A stretch of DNA of 64,000 nucleotides from Paguma larvata. Lineage: Eukaryota; Chordata; Mammalia; Carnivora; Viverridae. This document shows, piece after piece, positions 23,610 through 35,835 of this stretch (position 1 is its first letter; every line of letters starts with the position of its first letter). The stretch is from contig CM057839.1 in assembly GCA_030068075.1 (NCBI GenBank), forward strand, positions 52,914,960 to 52,978,959, written 5' to 3'. Below the pieces are notes generated by a model. It was given only the letters and a program-made list of their open reading frames with translations. It was not told where the DNA came from and did no database searches. A program made the translations under genes and the position numbers.

Positions 23610-23849
23610 AGGGGCCGAGTTGCTTTCTCCCGCCACCGCCGCCGCTGTCCGGACTTCTCCGCTAAGCGCGAGGAGACAGAAATTGGGACACGGCGGTTGC
23701 CACTGCCACCTTGGAGGCGCTCGGCCCCTTAGTGGGCCGGGCGGAGACCCGGGCGCACGTGGCCGACTACCGGTGGGAGTCGGCTTGTGCAAGCGCTGCG
23801 GGCGTGGAGTGGGCGGTGGAACCCCACAGAGCGCGGCCCACCGCCTCGC

Positions 23850-23900
23850 CAGTGTTGGGATGCGGGGTGGGGAGCAAGGGTGAGGTCGGTCGGGAGTGAG
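23850..23900 (+). promoter_or_regulatory. Candidate plus-strand splice donor at CpG island edge
   Basis: At 23,900/23,901 the sequence reads gtgag then gtgaga, close to the mammalian donor consensus. An alternative aagg then gtgagg lies 21 bases upstream. A plus-strand transcript starting in the CpG island could use either, giving a divergent non-coding RNA head-to-head with the minus-strand gene. No plus-strand acceptor or coding exon was found downstream. Confidence 0.25.
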
Positions 23901-23905
23901 GTGAG

Positions 23906-26690
23906 ATTGCATGGTCCGGGGGAAGGGATGGCACTTCTTACTCCGGGTAGAATGCTGCCTCTTTTCCTCCTCAGAGGCCACTTTTCCTCAAAGTTAATCC
24001 ACTTCCCAGGTAAAAGTGCCGATCTTCTCTTTGTTCGGATTCAGCTAACTGTGCAGATCAGAGCAGTGCCTGTTTGAAATCAGGCTCGGCCAAGAAGGGG
24101 CCCGTGTGGCCAGCCTGGCGCCGCTCTTGGCCTGTTAACCCCTGTACTCCTTCATTCATCCAAGCCACGTTGTATATACCTTAGAATTAAAAATTGTAAG
24201 CACATTTACATACCTTCCTTCCTAAAAGACATAGCTCCTATCAGTATTCTTTTCCATTTCTTGATTCTCCAATTCTTGCTTATTTTAGTTATAAGTGCAA
24301 TTTTATTCACTTATAACTATTCACTTATAACCTTATTTCTTGAAGGATCATAAGGTCTGAGTAATACTTGAAAATACCCTTCCTGGCGGAATTCCTCCAC
24401 GCAGGGATTGTTTTGCATACTTTCACATGCCCTCCAGTACTTAGCACAGTACCTCTACGTTGTGTGTTTTCTATAATGTTGAATGAATGGCATTCTTTTT
24501 TAGCTTCACATATCCTGAAGGCAAAGACTTGGATGGTAGGAAAGTCATTACCACCCCACTAGGCTTACTTGATTTTAACTTGCACCATTTCCCTGGGGGT
24601 GACTGTTTTCCCCTCTGGCGGCCAGAGACCCAATGTAAAAGAAGACTACACAGAATAGTGACCCACTATGCAGTCTTACCAAAGGGTGCAAGAGGAGGGC
24701 ACTCTGCAGGAACCTAATGGGATAGCCTGTGTGTAAGAAAGCGAAAGCACACTTTATTTCAACCTGGGGCAATCTAACCTCTTAAAATGGGAAAGTCACT
24801 GTTCATTAGCAATTTATAATGTCTCCTGTAGAAGAGAAGGACAGGAAAAAAAAACAACTTCTAAAAGAAATGCACATTTCTACTAGCTTGTCGGGTACAA
24901 GCTTCTCTCTCGTAAAGAGCATTACTTCATGGACACTGACCAGTGCAAGGTGACCCCAGACTATTTCTGCTGTAGCACTAAGCCCCACATCCTTCACCCT
25001 TGGTATTTCCACAACCACCCTCTTAGAAGTCAAAGTCCTCAATTTTACATTCCATGCTAAATTTCAGTTTCTTTGAACTCAAACTCTTGTACGAGCTGCT
25101 TCTCTCTCCACTGATGATATTACAGCTTTGAAATATAACCGAAATAAAGTGAAAATTAAAATGGATTTATTTGGGTGCTGCCAGTGTGTTCTCTAGTGGG
25201 GGTCCTTTTAAATAACTTCTCTTCTGTCCCTCAATTTACAATCTTCTTAGAAGCCTGGTGCTTTTTTGTTATGTAGAAGGCCTAGATATGTAAATTTTTT
25301 ACTTGAAAGGAAGCTCTGAAACTTACGGGAGGAGCAGAAAAACTGTGACACCCCAAATGGATTCCTGACAGCCAACCTAAAATAAGTATGAGTCAAAATC
25401 TTGCAAAATAATTTTAAAGTTTTGTTTTCCGTAGAAAGTTGCCTTTAGGCTTCCCAAGTGCTTGTCTTACTGAGTGGGAAAAAGAATGTAACCAAGTTTT
25501 AACTTCTCTGATGACCACCAAAGGGGGCAGTCTTCTCCTTGTAAAAATAAATGTATTGAGAAGAAGCCAACATTTAAGAAGGCAGGCTTCTAGCAATCTT
25601 AATTTATGTTCTTTAAAAGATAAACAATCGAAAGGAGAGCAACATTAAGATATATAGTGTTTATGACCCACTTAAAGATAAAAGTTTGGAGGAACATCCG
25701 GGATTAAAATGCTATAAACCAGAGGCCCTCATACTACTTAAATACTAAATAATAATAATATGTGCTACTGAGAGATTCACTGTTATATGTTGTTATAAGT
25801 AGGACTCAGAATCAATAGCATAATCATAAAGGCCCTATTTTTCTTCTTAAAAAGGGCATGTTCCTTAACGTAAGTGCTTTTTTCAATTTGTAGCAGTGCA
25901 ATAAACTAGTCAAACATTAACTTTCTTAAGAACACAGTACGGAGGAAAGGTGGGGTAGGTAGAGAAACATTTTAACCTGATTTGACCACCACTAACTATT
26001 CTATTGGTCTAAATAAAAAAACAAAAGCTTTCTACCTCTGAACTCATACATTTAGGCTGTGAGATGCATCATGAATTCCAAACTCGAGTTCTCCTGCTGG
26101 GAGTATATTGCCCCAAATTCCTTGAAGTGAGGTGGCAGGAACCGTTAGTTGATGTGCTGCTGTTGATTTTAAATGGTTGTGAGCTTGCATAAGGAGACAG
26201 GTAATTTCCCCCCATAATTAGGTCCCAGATCACTTAGTCCATTAGAGTTTTATATGATTTAAAAAAAAAAAAACAAACCCTTGACCTGCACCTGGACACA
26301 GAGTGCCAACTTGGTACAGAGCATAGGCACAGGAACAAGGAAACTGGAGCTATCCTGTTTGCCTCCATGATTTTACACATTGCTTTGGAGAATGGAGCTA
26401 TCTTGTTTGCATCCATGCTTTTATACATTACTTTATTTCAGGTATTACTTACGGCACTTATCTGAGTAAAGATCTTTAAGAAGTCAAAAATCAGAGAAAA
26501 AAGTTATACTTTATTCCAAGCAAAAGTAGATAGTTTTTTGTCATCATCAGTGCTAACATTTATGGTGCAGGTGAATATATTAAATAACACCCATTTTTAA
26601 TAGTTTCTGATAGAGTTGTGGATTTCCTGGAAGCTGAAGAAGGCTATGTGTCCTCTCCTCAGGGAAGTGAACATATGAAGATGTAAAAAC
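23906..26690. other. Promoter-upstream DNA
   Basis: Beyond the L2 at 24.3 kb nothing is recognised. A near-palindrome ctctggcggccagag lies at 24,613-24,627. No plus-strand exon with both splice sites was found. Confidence 0.45.
24330..24500 (+). mobile_element. LINE-2 3' end
   Basis: 'cacgcagggattgttttgca...ccctccagtacttagcacag' followed by 'tgttgaatgaatgg' is the L2 3' terminal pattern. Confidence 0.6.
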
Positions 26691-26696
26691 AGAGAT

Positions 26697-26889
26697 TTTT
26701 TTAAATTTTTTTACTGATTATTTATTTTCGAGAGAGTGAGTGGGGGAAGGGCAGAGATAAAGAGGGAGACAGAGAAACCTAAGCAGGCTCTGTGCTGTCA
26801 TGGGGCTTGAACCCAGGAACCCAGGAACCATGAGATCATGACCTGAGCCGAAATTGGGCACTCAACTGACTGAGCCACCCAGGTGCCCT
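26697..26889 (-). mobile_element. CAN SINE
   Basis: Antisense copy ending ctgagccacccaggtgccct, i.e. the tRNA-like head reversed. A clean 12-base target duplication, gaagatgtaaaa, lies at 26,677-26,688 and 26,891-26,902. Confidence 0.95.
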
Positions 26890-27089
26890 TGAAGATGTAA
26901 AACATATTTGAATAAAATTTCAGGGGTTAAGGGAATCCCCTCTGAAGCTGAGGTAAAGAATTCCTAACACACATCTTTTGCACACTGAGATCTACAGTTA
27001 CAGAGAGATGAATTGATAAATTTACTAATATCCTCATTTCTATTTTTAACCTGATAATTTATTTGATTGTCAACACCAAAAAGATGCAT

Positions 27090-27240
27090 AAGCGAATCAG
27101 TAAACCAAACAAGTATTTATTGAGTACCTACTTTACAATCAATTCTGTTTCTCATGCTGTGGTTGTTTCCAATAAAGTATAAAATTCAATCTATTTCTGC
27201 CTTTAAAGACCCCACAATCTAGCTATCATTATTCTTAGGA
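27090..27240 (-). mobile_element. LINE-2 fragment, antisense
   Basis: 'acaagtatttattgagtacc' then 'tactttacaatcaattctg' is the reversed L2 3' end, followed by diverged L2 body ('ctttaaagaccccacaatct'). Confidence 0.6.
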
Positions 27241-28189
27241 ACAAAAAAGTTAACATAAGCATACTTTAGCACCTGACCAAATACAACAAACCTCAATTTG
27301 AATTACTTAATACAACTTTTTAAACCAATTGTTAAATAAGCCATCCCATTAAAAATTGGTTATTAGTGACCAGTGTCTAAATGCATGTTTTTATATTCAT
27401 ACATCCCTAGTAATAATCACTTAGATTATTGCATGATGTATAATGTAAAAAGGTAGTTTATTGCTGTATTCTGAATTTTAGATTGGAGGTAAGAAGAAAA
27501 TTACCGGCGAGAAAAAAAGGACAATGTTGGCAATGGCAGCTATAGGTTATCTATCACGGGATCCCTGGGCAAAGTAGAATTGATTAGAATATATTAGAGC
27601 TAATATTTCTATTGATCAAATAATTAGGGGGGTACCCATGCATTTTGAAAAGTCTAGATCTCGAGACCCAGCAGTCTGTTCTTGGAGAATTTTATACAAT
27701 ATTTTATGATAAATTATAAGTGAATAGAATACAAATATAAAATAAATATAATATTTATTATTTAACATAACATCTTATTAACATAATATTAAGTACTGTC
27801 CTTAAAATTGCTAAATTTTTGTCTTCTCGGTTTCTTTTCACTTATTGACACAGAATTACTTTTGGTTAATATGACTTTTAAAACTGCAACTCTTTCACTC
27901 AATTCATGACAGAATTATGAAGAGTACAAAAGCAATAACCTAAGGAAACAAGAAGTTTTCCGTGGTTAGAGGCAGTATTACCACGAATTCCCCTCCCACT
28001 TATCCACGGTGGCACAGACAGAAAGCCAGTCACAAAATGAGAGCCGTGGCAAGCCCAACCATCCACGTATTGAACGTTTTACACAGCCCGCCTTCCCAGG
28101 GACTCCAGAGGCTTCATGTGGGGAAAGCAGGAACATCAGTCGTATCTTTTTACTTTTCCAGAGTCTTAGCATCATACAAAAATAGTACC

Positions 28190-28385
28190 GGGCACCAAGT
28201 CCTAAGATCTAGGTTCAATCCTAGCCTGGCCAACAGATTGCTGTGAGACCCAGAGCAACTCCCTTTCTAAGCATCAGGTGGTCCTCCTGTGTCCTGCGGA
28301 TAATAGCAGCTGCCTCCTTGGTTAAGACAACTACGTGAAAGAATGTGAGAAAGCGTCCCTCACATCACAGGAGCTAAGTAGCTCT
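28190..28385 (+). repeat. MIR
   Basis: 'taagatctaggttcaatcct' followed by 'agcctggccaacagattgct', 'gtgagacccagagcaactcc' and 'ggataatagcagctgcctcc' runs collinear with the MIR consensus. Confidence 0.75.
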
Positions 28386-29008
28386 GTGCCATCTTGGATC
28401 TAAATAATAATTGAAAAATGTATTGGAACAGGTACATGAATGGGAGGCTTCCGCAGAAATTTTGGGAGTTTTGGTGATGAGAACTTAAAAAACGTTGAAT
28501 GATTTGATGATTCCTGGGAGTCCCTTCCAAGGATATTTTAGGGAAACCACAGGCAACCAAAAATTGGCAGAAACAGACACATGCAGGAAATTGTGGGTTC
28601 TGTAATTCTAGAGGTGCTGTAATTCTATAAATTCTACTGCTATTGCAAAACCCAAGCTTTTGTGTTCATTTGTTTTTAATTAGTGTCTGTTTTTTAGGTC
28701 ACACAGATTCACCCTCCTCAGTGATGGTTTGCCCTGCTAATTTAGCTATGTGAACATTTATTTTACAGAATAATACAAGCAGTAATTTTTTTAAACAAGA
28801 ATAGTTCACTGTTTCCTCCCCACCCCCCTTAACTGTAAAAGCAGTGTATGTGTTCATTGGGTAAAAATATAGGCAAAGCAGAAATGTATAAGGAAGAAAA
28901 AAAAATGCTGTTGCATCACCTCTCAGGGACCAACCACCATTACTGTTTTGGTATATATCCGTCCAGACATTTTATTTGCATAGATTCGTTCTTTTAAAAG
29001 CCACTCAA

Positions 29009-29221
29009 GGGGCGCCTGGGTGGCTCAGTTGGTTAAACGGCCAGCTTCGGCTCAGGTCATGATCTCACAGTCCGTGAGTTTGAGCCCCACATCAGGCTCT
29101 GTGCTAACAGCTGGGAGCCTGGAGCCTTCTTCAGATTCTGTGTCTCCCTCTCTCTCTGCCCCTCCCGTGCTCACACTCTGTGTCTCTCTCCCTCAAAATA
29201 AATAAAAACATTTAGAAAAAT
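29009..29221 (+). mobile_element. CAN SINE
   Basis: Full head (ggggcgcctgggtggctcag), CT-rich linker and aaaataaataaaaa tail. Target duplication: aagccactcaag ends at 29,009 and aagtcactcaag ends at 29,238, one mismatch. Confidence 0.97.
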
Positions 29222-29407
29222 TTAAAAAGTCACTCAAGTCCATGTTCAGCCATTTAAATGCATACTAGCATTTTAGTAAAAAGAGTTCACAAAAAAGTTC
29301 AAAAGTATTTTTTTTCCTTTCATATTCTTTCTTTGCAAGATGGGCCTTTTGTTCATCACAGAGTTTAAACAGGATTTTACCCAATCATCTTCGAAAACTT
29401 CCCTTCC

Positions 29408-29622
29408 CGGGGCACCTGGGTGACTCAATAGGTTGAAGCATCCTGCTTCAGCTCAGGTCATGATCTCACGGTTCATGGATTTGAGCCCCGTGTCGGGCGA
29501 TGTGCTGACAGCTTGAAGCCTGGAGCCTGCTTCAGAGTCTGTGTCTCCCTCTCTCTCTGCCCCTCTCCTGCTCATACTCTGTTTCTGTCTCAAAAATAAA
29601 CATTAAAAAAATTTTTTTAAAT
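29408..29622 (+). mobile_element. CAN SINE
   Basis: Second copy about 400 bases downstream of the previous one and in the same orientation. Target duplication aaaacttcccttcc (29,394) and aaaacttctcttcc (29,623), one mismatch. Confidence 0.97.
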
Positions 29623-29639
29623 AAAACTTCTCTTCCTAT

Positions 29640-31070
29640 TTCTCCACTTTCACCACTTCTAACAATGAGTCCTTTTTAATGACCCTTTAAAAACTTAATC
29701 TCACCTTGAGCTGACGTGATTTGGAGTCACAAGCCCTGCTCCTTGGCCTCTGGCCATTCAGTGGGTGCTTTGCATTACTTAACCTCCACCCTCAAGATGA
29801 GGTCCAGCTCTGACCTTGGATCTGGTACTACATTCCCTGATGGAGCAAAAAAGATTCTTGATTTCAATAAGTAACCAGAGTGTGCATTGGAGTGACCATC
29901 TACTGGGTCTACAGAAAGTTGGTGTAGTGGTGAATTATTTGAGTTCATGTTTTATGTCAATTGCTGCAGGCAAAATTTGGGAAGTTTGTTTTATTTTGCT
30001 TTTAAGAGTCTATAAACAGTCCTTCGCAATGCAAATGCTGGCGATAATTCCAATAGGATCTCCAACTTTTGCAGTTGAGCGTGTTCACAATTTTACCCAG
30101 AAGCGATCATTATTAATGAAACGTATAACAATGTTTGTTTATAATTTTGCGGGTTTGCTAGTTGTACAGAAGGCTACAGGTTGCCAAAGTAAAACAACCA
30201 CAACCCAATCTATCTCCCTACGAATCCAAGAGACCAGGCCTTTTGCTGCCACTCTAAAAAAGAGCTAAAGCACTGACAGTAGGAAGGAAGGGAAAAAAGA
30301 AAACAAGGTGAGATTAATTATATATAGTTCCCTGAGAAATATCGGCCCTACATTGTGAATTATGAAAGTTTTAAAGTAAGTAAGTTACAACATTGTATGT
30401 GCAACTCATAAAAGAAAATAATGAGATAATAAAATGCAACATACGAGACAAGCTATAATCTTAGAAATTGTATACAAGGAATAACAATATGTATTAAAAA
30501 GTTTTCAAGAATGGGTAGCATGTCTCTGGCATTAATCAGAGGAGAGAGCCATCGAATTTAGCAAATGAGAGAGTTTCAGCAACTAGAAAGGTATGCCCTT
30601 ATTGCACAAGGTCACTTTCCTTGATTCTTTCTTGTGCTAGATGTCATAAGATGCCACATTGACACCATTAAATCTGAAGGGTAAGGTGAGGGCAGAAACA
30701 GAAAATCCGAGACTGGGAGACAGGATGAGGCCAGTGCTCCAGAACCAAGTCCTTGAGAGCTGAGTACCATGAAATGTTCCTCGTATGTGATACACGGCTT
30801 GGTTGAGGCTCAGAGAGATGGATGCTATGCACTTTCAATTTGTTGGACTCTATTCTCAAAAATGAGCCTTTGTGTTATCATAATAAAAACATCTGACCAG
30901 AATAATTAAGAAAAAATGGAAATAAATGCAACAGCTATTTTAATTTACTTTCTGCTAAAATATACTATGTTTTATATCCTTTAACCTAAACTTCACAAAT
31001 TAGAATCACTAGAATATTTTTTATAGTTCATGTAGAAAAGTAAAAATCTGCAATTTAAGATCAGGTTAAG
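29640..31070. other. Unassigned DNA with a 150-codon plus-strand open frame
   Basis: The frame at 29,816-30,268 starts from a non-ATG codon, has no recognised domain and no flanking poly(A) tail or target duplication. It is probably chance, but its length is above the local background. Nothing else is recognised. Confidence 0.4.
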
Positions 31071-31074
31071 CTAG

Positions 31075-31215
31075 ATTTATGTCACAGGTCTGTCATTCTC
31101 TGAGTAAACTTGAGTACATTTCTTAACCTCTCTAGGCCTCAGTTTCCTCATCTGAAAATAGGGCTAATTTAATACCTAACAGTTAAGACATTTTGTGAAG
31201 ATTCATGAGACAACA
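31075..31215 (+). repeat. MIR
   Basis: 'aacctctctaggcctcagtt' then 'tcctcatctgaaaatagggc' is the MIR core at unusually good identity. Confidence 0.85.
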
Positions 31216-31271
31216 CTAAGCATTTCCTAATGTTGGCATGCTCCTAGAGGATACTGAGGGCTTATAGAGTT

Positions 31272-31705
31272 TACTTTCCATGATGGTTAATATTATGTGT
31301 CGACTTTGACAGCACCATGGGGTGCCCCAGATATTTGGCTAAACATTATTTCTGGGTGTGTCTATGAGAGTATTTCTGGATGAGATTAGCGTTTGCATCA
31401 GTAGAGGAAAGCAGTGTCCTCCCCAAAGTGGGTGGGCATCATTTCATCTGTTGAGGACCCAAATGGAACTAAAAGGCCAAAGGGAGAATTTGTTTTCTCT
31501 GATACCATGGGTTCTCCTGACTCTTGGGCCTTTGAACTCCAACCAGAACTACACCACTGGCTTGCCTAGGTCTCCAGCTCACACACAGCAGATCGTGGGA
31601 CTTCTCAGCCTCCGTAATCGTGTGAGCCAATTCCTTACAATAAATCTCTTTAAATATAGATATTGGTTCTATTTTTCTGCAGAAACTGACTGACATACCT
31701 TCCTC
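31272..31705 (+). mobile_element. Solo endogenous-retrovirus LTR (family not certain)
   Basis: It starts tgatggttaatattatgtgt and ends in a gactgacata-type terminus, giving the TG...CA-like ends of an LTR. Internal landmarks include 'acattatttctgggtgtgtc', 'gtgggtgggcatcat' and a polyadenylation-type aataaat near 31,640. No internal retroviral genes flank it, so it is a recombined solo LTR. ERVL-related by recollection, not verified. Confidence 0.7.
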
Positions 31706-31785
31706 CACCACCAAATGGACTTTTGAGTTCACCTGTCTGCTTTCTCTGTATTTCTTCAAAATGTCAGCTATCTCTTCTACTTTCT

Positions 31786-32230
31786 TTTTTTTTATTTTAT
31801 AATAGTTTATTTTCAAATTGGTTTACATATAACACCCAGTGTTCATCCCAACACATGCCCTCTTTAATGCCTGTCACCCCCTCTCCCCCCTCCCTCACCC
31901 CCTCACCCTCAGTTTGTTCTTAGTCTTTGAGAGTCTCTTATGTTTTATCTCCCTCCCTCTCTGTGTCTTTTTTTCGTTTCCCCTCCTCCCCTCCCCCTGG
32001 TTTTTGCTTAGTCTCACAAAGTCCACCTATTCGTGGAAACATATGGTATCTGTCTTTTTCTGACTGACTTATTGCACTTAACATAATACCCTCCAGTTCC
32101 ATCCATGTTGCTACACATGGCTAGATTTCATTCTTTCTCATTGTCATGTAGTAGTCCATTGTATATATGTGCCACATCTTCTTTATCCACTCGTCAGTTG
32201 ATGGGCACTTGGTCTCTTTCCATGATTTGG
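31786..32230 (-). mobile_element. 5'-truncated carnivore L1, antisense
   Basis: It begins with a T-rich reversed tail, runs through the 3' UTR (tttacatataacacccagtg, then a C-rich block) and ends in ORF2-end sequence (gtagtccattgtatatatgt, ccactcgtcagttgatgggc). A perfect 14-base target duplication, ctcttctactttct, lies at 31,772-31,785 and 32,231-32,244. The insertion is 445 bases. Perfect duplication and close identity to the 4.6-kb copy suggest relative youth. Confidence 0.96.
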
Positions 32231-32993
32231 CTCTTCTACTTTCTATCGGTGCAGTTGGTCATAGCTTCTCCTCTGCTCCAAAGAGAATTCCATTGCACAG
32301 ACTTCGAACACATATTTTTCAATACAAATAGTCTCGTTTTACTTACTTCCCATGTCTAGGCTATATTCTGAATACATAAAGTATTTATTGGAATTCACTT
32401 TTTCAGATACCCTGATATCTGTAAAGGAACAACTCGGCAGAAAGACGTACCTCTGCCCTCCTTCCTTCCGGCTCCACTCTGCGCCCTTCACATCATACCA
32501 CATATTCACCCTGAAAGAAATCAGTTTCTCGTGATTTCAGCTAGCATGAATCAGTTCCTTGGGGCCAGACCATTACTCAGTTTTTTGAAACTGCCAAACT
32601 GCGGACCAAGCCCCAGACCGTGAAGGTTTCAGGAAGGGTTACGTCCCATGTGATCCAGCCTGAAACATTCAGTGCTTCTATCATAAGAATCACAACACAA
32701 GTTTTGAAAATAAATGAACTCAATTTCTTTTTCATATTTAAGATACTCCAAGGGTTTTCACACAGAACGTGTATATTTATATTTCTTAATCTGTGGCATA
32801 TACAGGATTTAATCAAAGTGTAAAGAAGAGTTTCCTGATAAAGCGATTCTACCCAAACTGAGTTAAGAAAGACAGTGGAATTGTCCTCTTTATATATATC
32901 CATATGAAGCTCATTATAAATAGGTCTAAATAAAAGTGTTTATATACAGTACTAACCAAAGCAAGACATTAATGATCAATCAAGTACTCTTTT

Positions 32994-33198
32994 TTTAATG
33001 GTTATTTATTCTGAAAGAGAGAGAGATAGAGTGTGAGCAGGGGAGGGGCAGAGAGAGAGGGAGATAGAGAATCCCAAGCAGGCTCCACACTGTCAGCACA
33101 CAGCTCAGTGTGGGGTTTGAACTCCCAAACCGTGAGATCATGACCTGAGCTGAAATCAAAAGTCCGTTGTCTGAGCGACTGAGCCACTCAGGCACCCC
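32994..33198 (-). mobile_element. CAN SINE
   Basis: Antisense copy with a 13-base perfect target duplication caagtactctttt at 32,981-32,993 and 33,200-33,212. Confidence 0.96.
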
Positions 33199-33504
33199 TC
33201 AAGTACTCTTTTAGTCAGATGATTCTCTGATACTGTAGTATAGGAAAATCCAGAATAGGATGTTATTTTGATACATTTTAATGGTTTTATTCCATGACAG
33301 TTATAGAAGGAAAAGTGAAAATAAATGGCAATTGGCCTTTAGCAGCTGTTTTAATGAGATAATCTCCATTTTAGATTTCCAGAGTGGAGACAGTAGTCTG
33401 GGAGAGAAGAAACAAGATTTTGTTCTTATGTGGTAAAAGATCTTGTGTTAAAGATACTGGTTTTATTGTTGTGGGATGAGGTGTGAGAAGAGAAGGAATA
33501 TGAT

Positions 33505-33882
33505 ATGCTAGGCCACCTTCTATGGATGGACTGTGTCCCCCCAAAATTCACATGTTGAAACCCTACCGCCTAAAGTAACAATATTGATGTGGGGCTTTTG
33601 GGAGAACACATCTAATAAGGTCATGAGGGTGGAACCTTCATGGAGGGGATGAGTGTCCTTACGAGAAGAAACGCAAAAGCTCGTTTTCCACTTTATGAGG
33701 GTGTGAGGAGGAGACGGTCATCTGCAGGCTAGGAAGAGAGCCTTCGCCAACCCCAGAATCTGCCAGCGCCCTGATCTTGGACTTACTAGCCTCCAGAACT
33801 GCAAGAAATAAATGCTGGTTGTTTTAGCCGCCCAGTCAATGTCATTCTGTAATAGCAGCCTGAACTAAGACCCTACCCCAAG
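33505..33882 (+). mobile_element. MaLR/ERVL-type solo LTR
   Basis: Diagnostic text: 'tgtgtccccccaaaattcac', 'atgttgaaaccc', 'aaggtcatgagggtggaacc', 'agcctccagaactgcaagaa' and 'ataaatgctggttgttttag' before the 3' end 'ctgaactaagac'. This is the pattern of MST/MLT-type LTRs. No internal region is present. Confidence 0.85.
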
Positions 33883-34315
33883 AGCTAATGTAGTAGTTGT
33901 TGTCTTTTACCTTAACTGCCATGTAGAATCTGTTCTTGGACTAGAAAACTGTTAGAATTTCCAGAGAATCATTAACGTCTTGCTAACAACCATGCATAAT
34001 TATGTGAATGTATGTGTTTTACTTGTATAAGCCTTGTCATTAATGCAGTTAACTAGAGCCTTGTTTCATTCTTACGGCGGAAATGTCAATTATGACTTTG
34101 GGTTTTTCTTATATTTTCCTAAAGCCATTTTTACTCTCTTTTTATATTCCATGTTATACATTATTACCTAAAGCAGGATGCAAATAAAATAAATGCGTTC
34201 AATGTTTTAGTAAATTTAACATCAAGGCTCTTTTTTTTTGAGCATCCTAAATATATGAAAGAAATATGTACTATGCATATGCAGAACCACAGTCACAATT
34301 ATACCTTCACAGTTT

Positions 34316-34526
34316 GGGCGCCTGGGTGACTCAGTCGATTAAGCGTCTGACTACAGCTCAGGTCATGATCTCGCCACTTGTGAGTCTGAGCACCACGTGG
34401 GGCTTTGTGCTGACAGCTCAGAGCCTAGAGCTTGCTTCTGATTCTGTGTCTCCCTCTCTGCCCCTCTCCCGCTCACGCTCTGTCTCTTTCTCTCAAAAAT
34501 AAATAAACGTTAAAGAAAAAAATTAA
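34316..34526 (+). mobile_element. CAN SINE
   Basis: Perfect 13-base target duplication accttcacagttt at 34,303-34,315 and 34,527-34,539. Confidence 0.97.
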
Positions 34527-34794
34527 ACCTTCACAGTTTAATTGACATTTCTTAAGACTGCAGTGTTTGCCCAGAACTACCATTTCACAGAAGACTTCTA
34601 ATGACTGCATCCAGTGCAATTGACTTGTAAATTCTACAAGTGCAATAAGATGAGGGGTATAAAGGACAATGCTTCCAAATTCAATCCATGCTTTGAATTT
34701 ACTTCTTAATTTATTTTTCCAGGTCTTTCTTTAACTAGCCTGATATGATGGTGCTTTATTGTAGACTGTTGATTTATTTATGAGGAGTGAAGAT

Positions 34795-34965
34795 GGAAAA
34801 TATATCCTCGTGTCAGAAAGCCTGGGTTCAAGCCATGCATCTCCCACCTACTGCCTTACTTTGAGTAAATTATTTTACCAACTCCTGTTCAGTGTTTTCA
34901 TCTCTAAATTAGAGAAAATGGTAATGCTCATCTCTCAAAGCTATTAGGAAGATTAAACTGAAATT
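34795..34965 (+). repeat. MIR
   Basis: 'gtgtcagaaagcctgggttc' then 'aagccatgcatctcccacct' and 'tcatctctaaattagagaaa' follow MIR order. Confidence 0.8.
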
Positions 34966-35464
34966 TTCAGATAAAAATTTTGTAAAATCTAAGGCTAATC
35001 GTATAAATGCTAAAATATTTGGGGGTTATTACTACAGCTGTTACTATTTTAAAATATTAATATTTTCAAAGCTAAATATAGTAACACAGTCAACCACGAA
35101 CTAATTTACTTGGCATAGTTTCTAGAGCAAAATAAAGAATCCATTTGCAAAGTGAGTTGCTGTCGATCTCACCCCAGTGATTCACCCATCTAAGACTCAG
35201 CCTAGTACAAAGCATGTAGTAAGGTGTTCAGTATATCATGTTATTTATCCCCTTCTTTTAAATCAACGTTATTTCTTTTCAATCCTCCCGTACCTTTCCT
35301 CTTGGTTTATATAATTGGTATTATCTAGCTGCAATAAGCAATAAGCAAATATCTCAAGGACTATTCTATCTAAGAACCACATTGTCCCTTTATAAACACA
35401 TTAATGATCATCACACAACATTGTCTATCTTGAATGTTTTTGCATCTTTTTATCATGCATGTCT

Positions 35465-35560
35465 GCCTAGTTTAAAATCACAGGGCAGGAACTCTGTCTA
35501 ATTCTATTTGTAAATCAGGGAGAGAGCATTGTTGTTCAATAAATGCCAAGAAGCGACAGC
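35465..35560 (+). mobile_element. LINE-2/MIR 3' end fragment
   Basis: 'cagggcaggaactctgtcta' followed by 'tgttcaataaatgcc' is the shared 3' terminal signature of these families. Confidence 0.55.
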
Positions 35561-35639
35561 ATCCATATGAGGTGAATAGGTGGAAATTATTATTTCTGTG
35601 TAGAGAAAGGTGAAAATAAAATGGGTACTCTACAATTTT

Positions 35640-35835
35640 CAAAGCATTCTCATATCGATTACCTCATTTGTCCATCACACCTACATTATGAGGAAGCTAG
35701 AAAGGGCAGCTTTACTGTTAGCCTCTTTGTATGAAGGCAGAAAGTGAGACTGAGAAGTTAAATGCCTCGTCCAAGACCCCTCGGCAGGTCAGCAGCACAA
35801 CTAGAGGGGAATCCGGACCTGCAGAATCTCTGCCC
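35640..35835 (-). repeat. MIR, antisense
   Basis: 'cattctcatatcgattacct...cacctacattatgaggaagc' then 'gaagttaaatgcctcgtcca' and 'aggtcagcagcacaactaga' mirror the MIR core in reverse. Confidence 0.75.

Larger units (their letters stand above)
21940..23905. promoter_or_regulatory. CpG island promoter
   Basis: This is the only stretch of the window with very high G+C and frequent CpG; the DNA on both sides is AT-rich. It contains GC boxes (for example around 22,055 and 22,868-22,880), a CCAAT-type site at 22,073-22,083, CACGTG E-boxes at 22,182-22,187 and 23,756-23,761, a CTCF-like core at 23,592-23,609 and an alternating TG/CG tract at 23,264-23,327. CpG islands of this size in mammals usually mark constitutive or developmental promoters with dispersed start sites and no TATA box, and I see no convincing TATA box here. 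Splice donors on both strands suggest it may be bidirectional. Confidence 0.93.

Noticed and set aside
29009..29085. tRNA-like sequence (box A and box B) in this and the other SINE heads
   Set aside because: These are the tRNA-Lys-derived heads of CAN SINEs. They are followed by SINE bodies and lack a foldable mature tRNA with intact acceptor stem.
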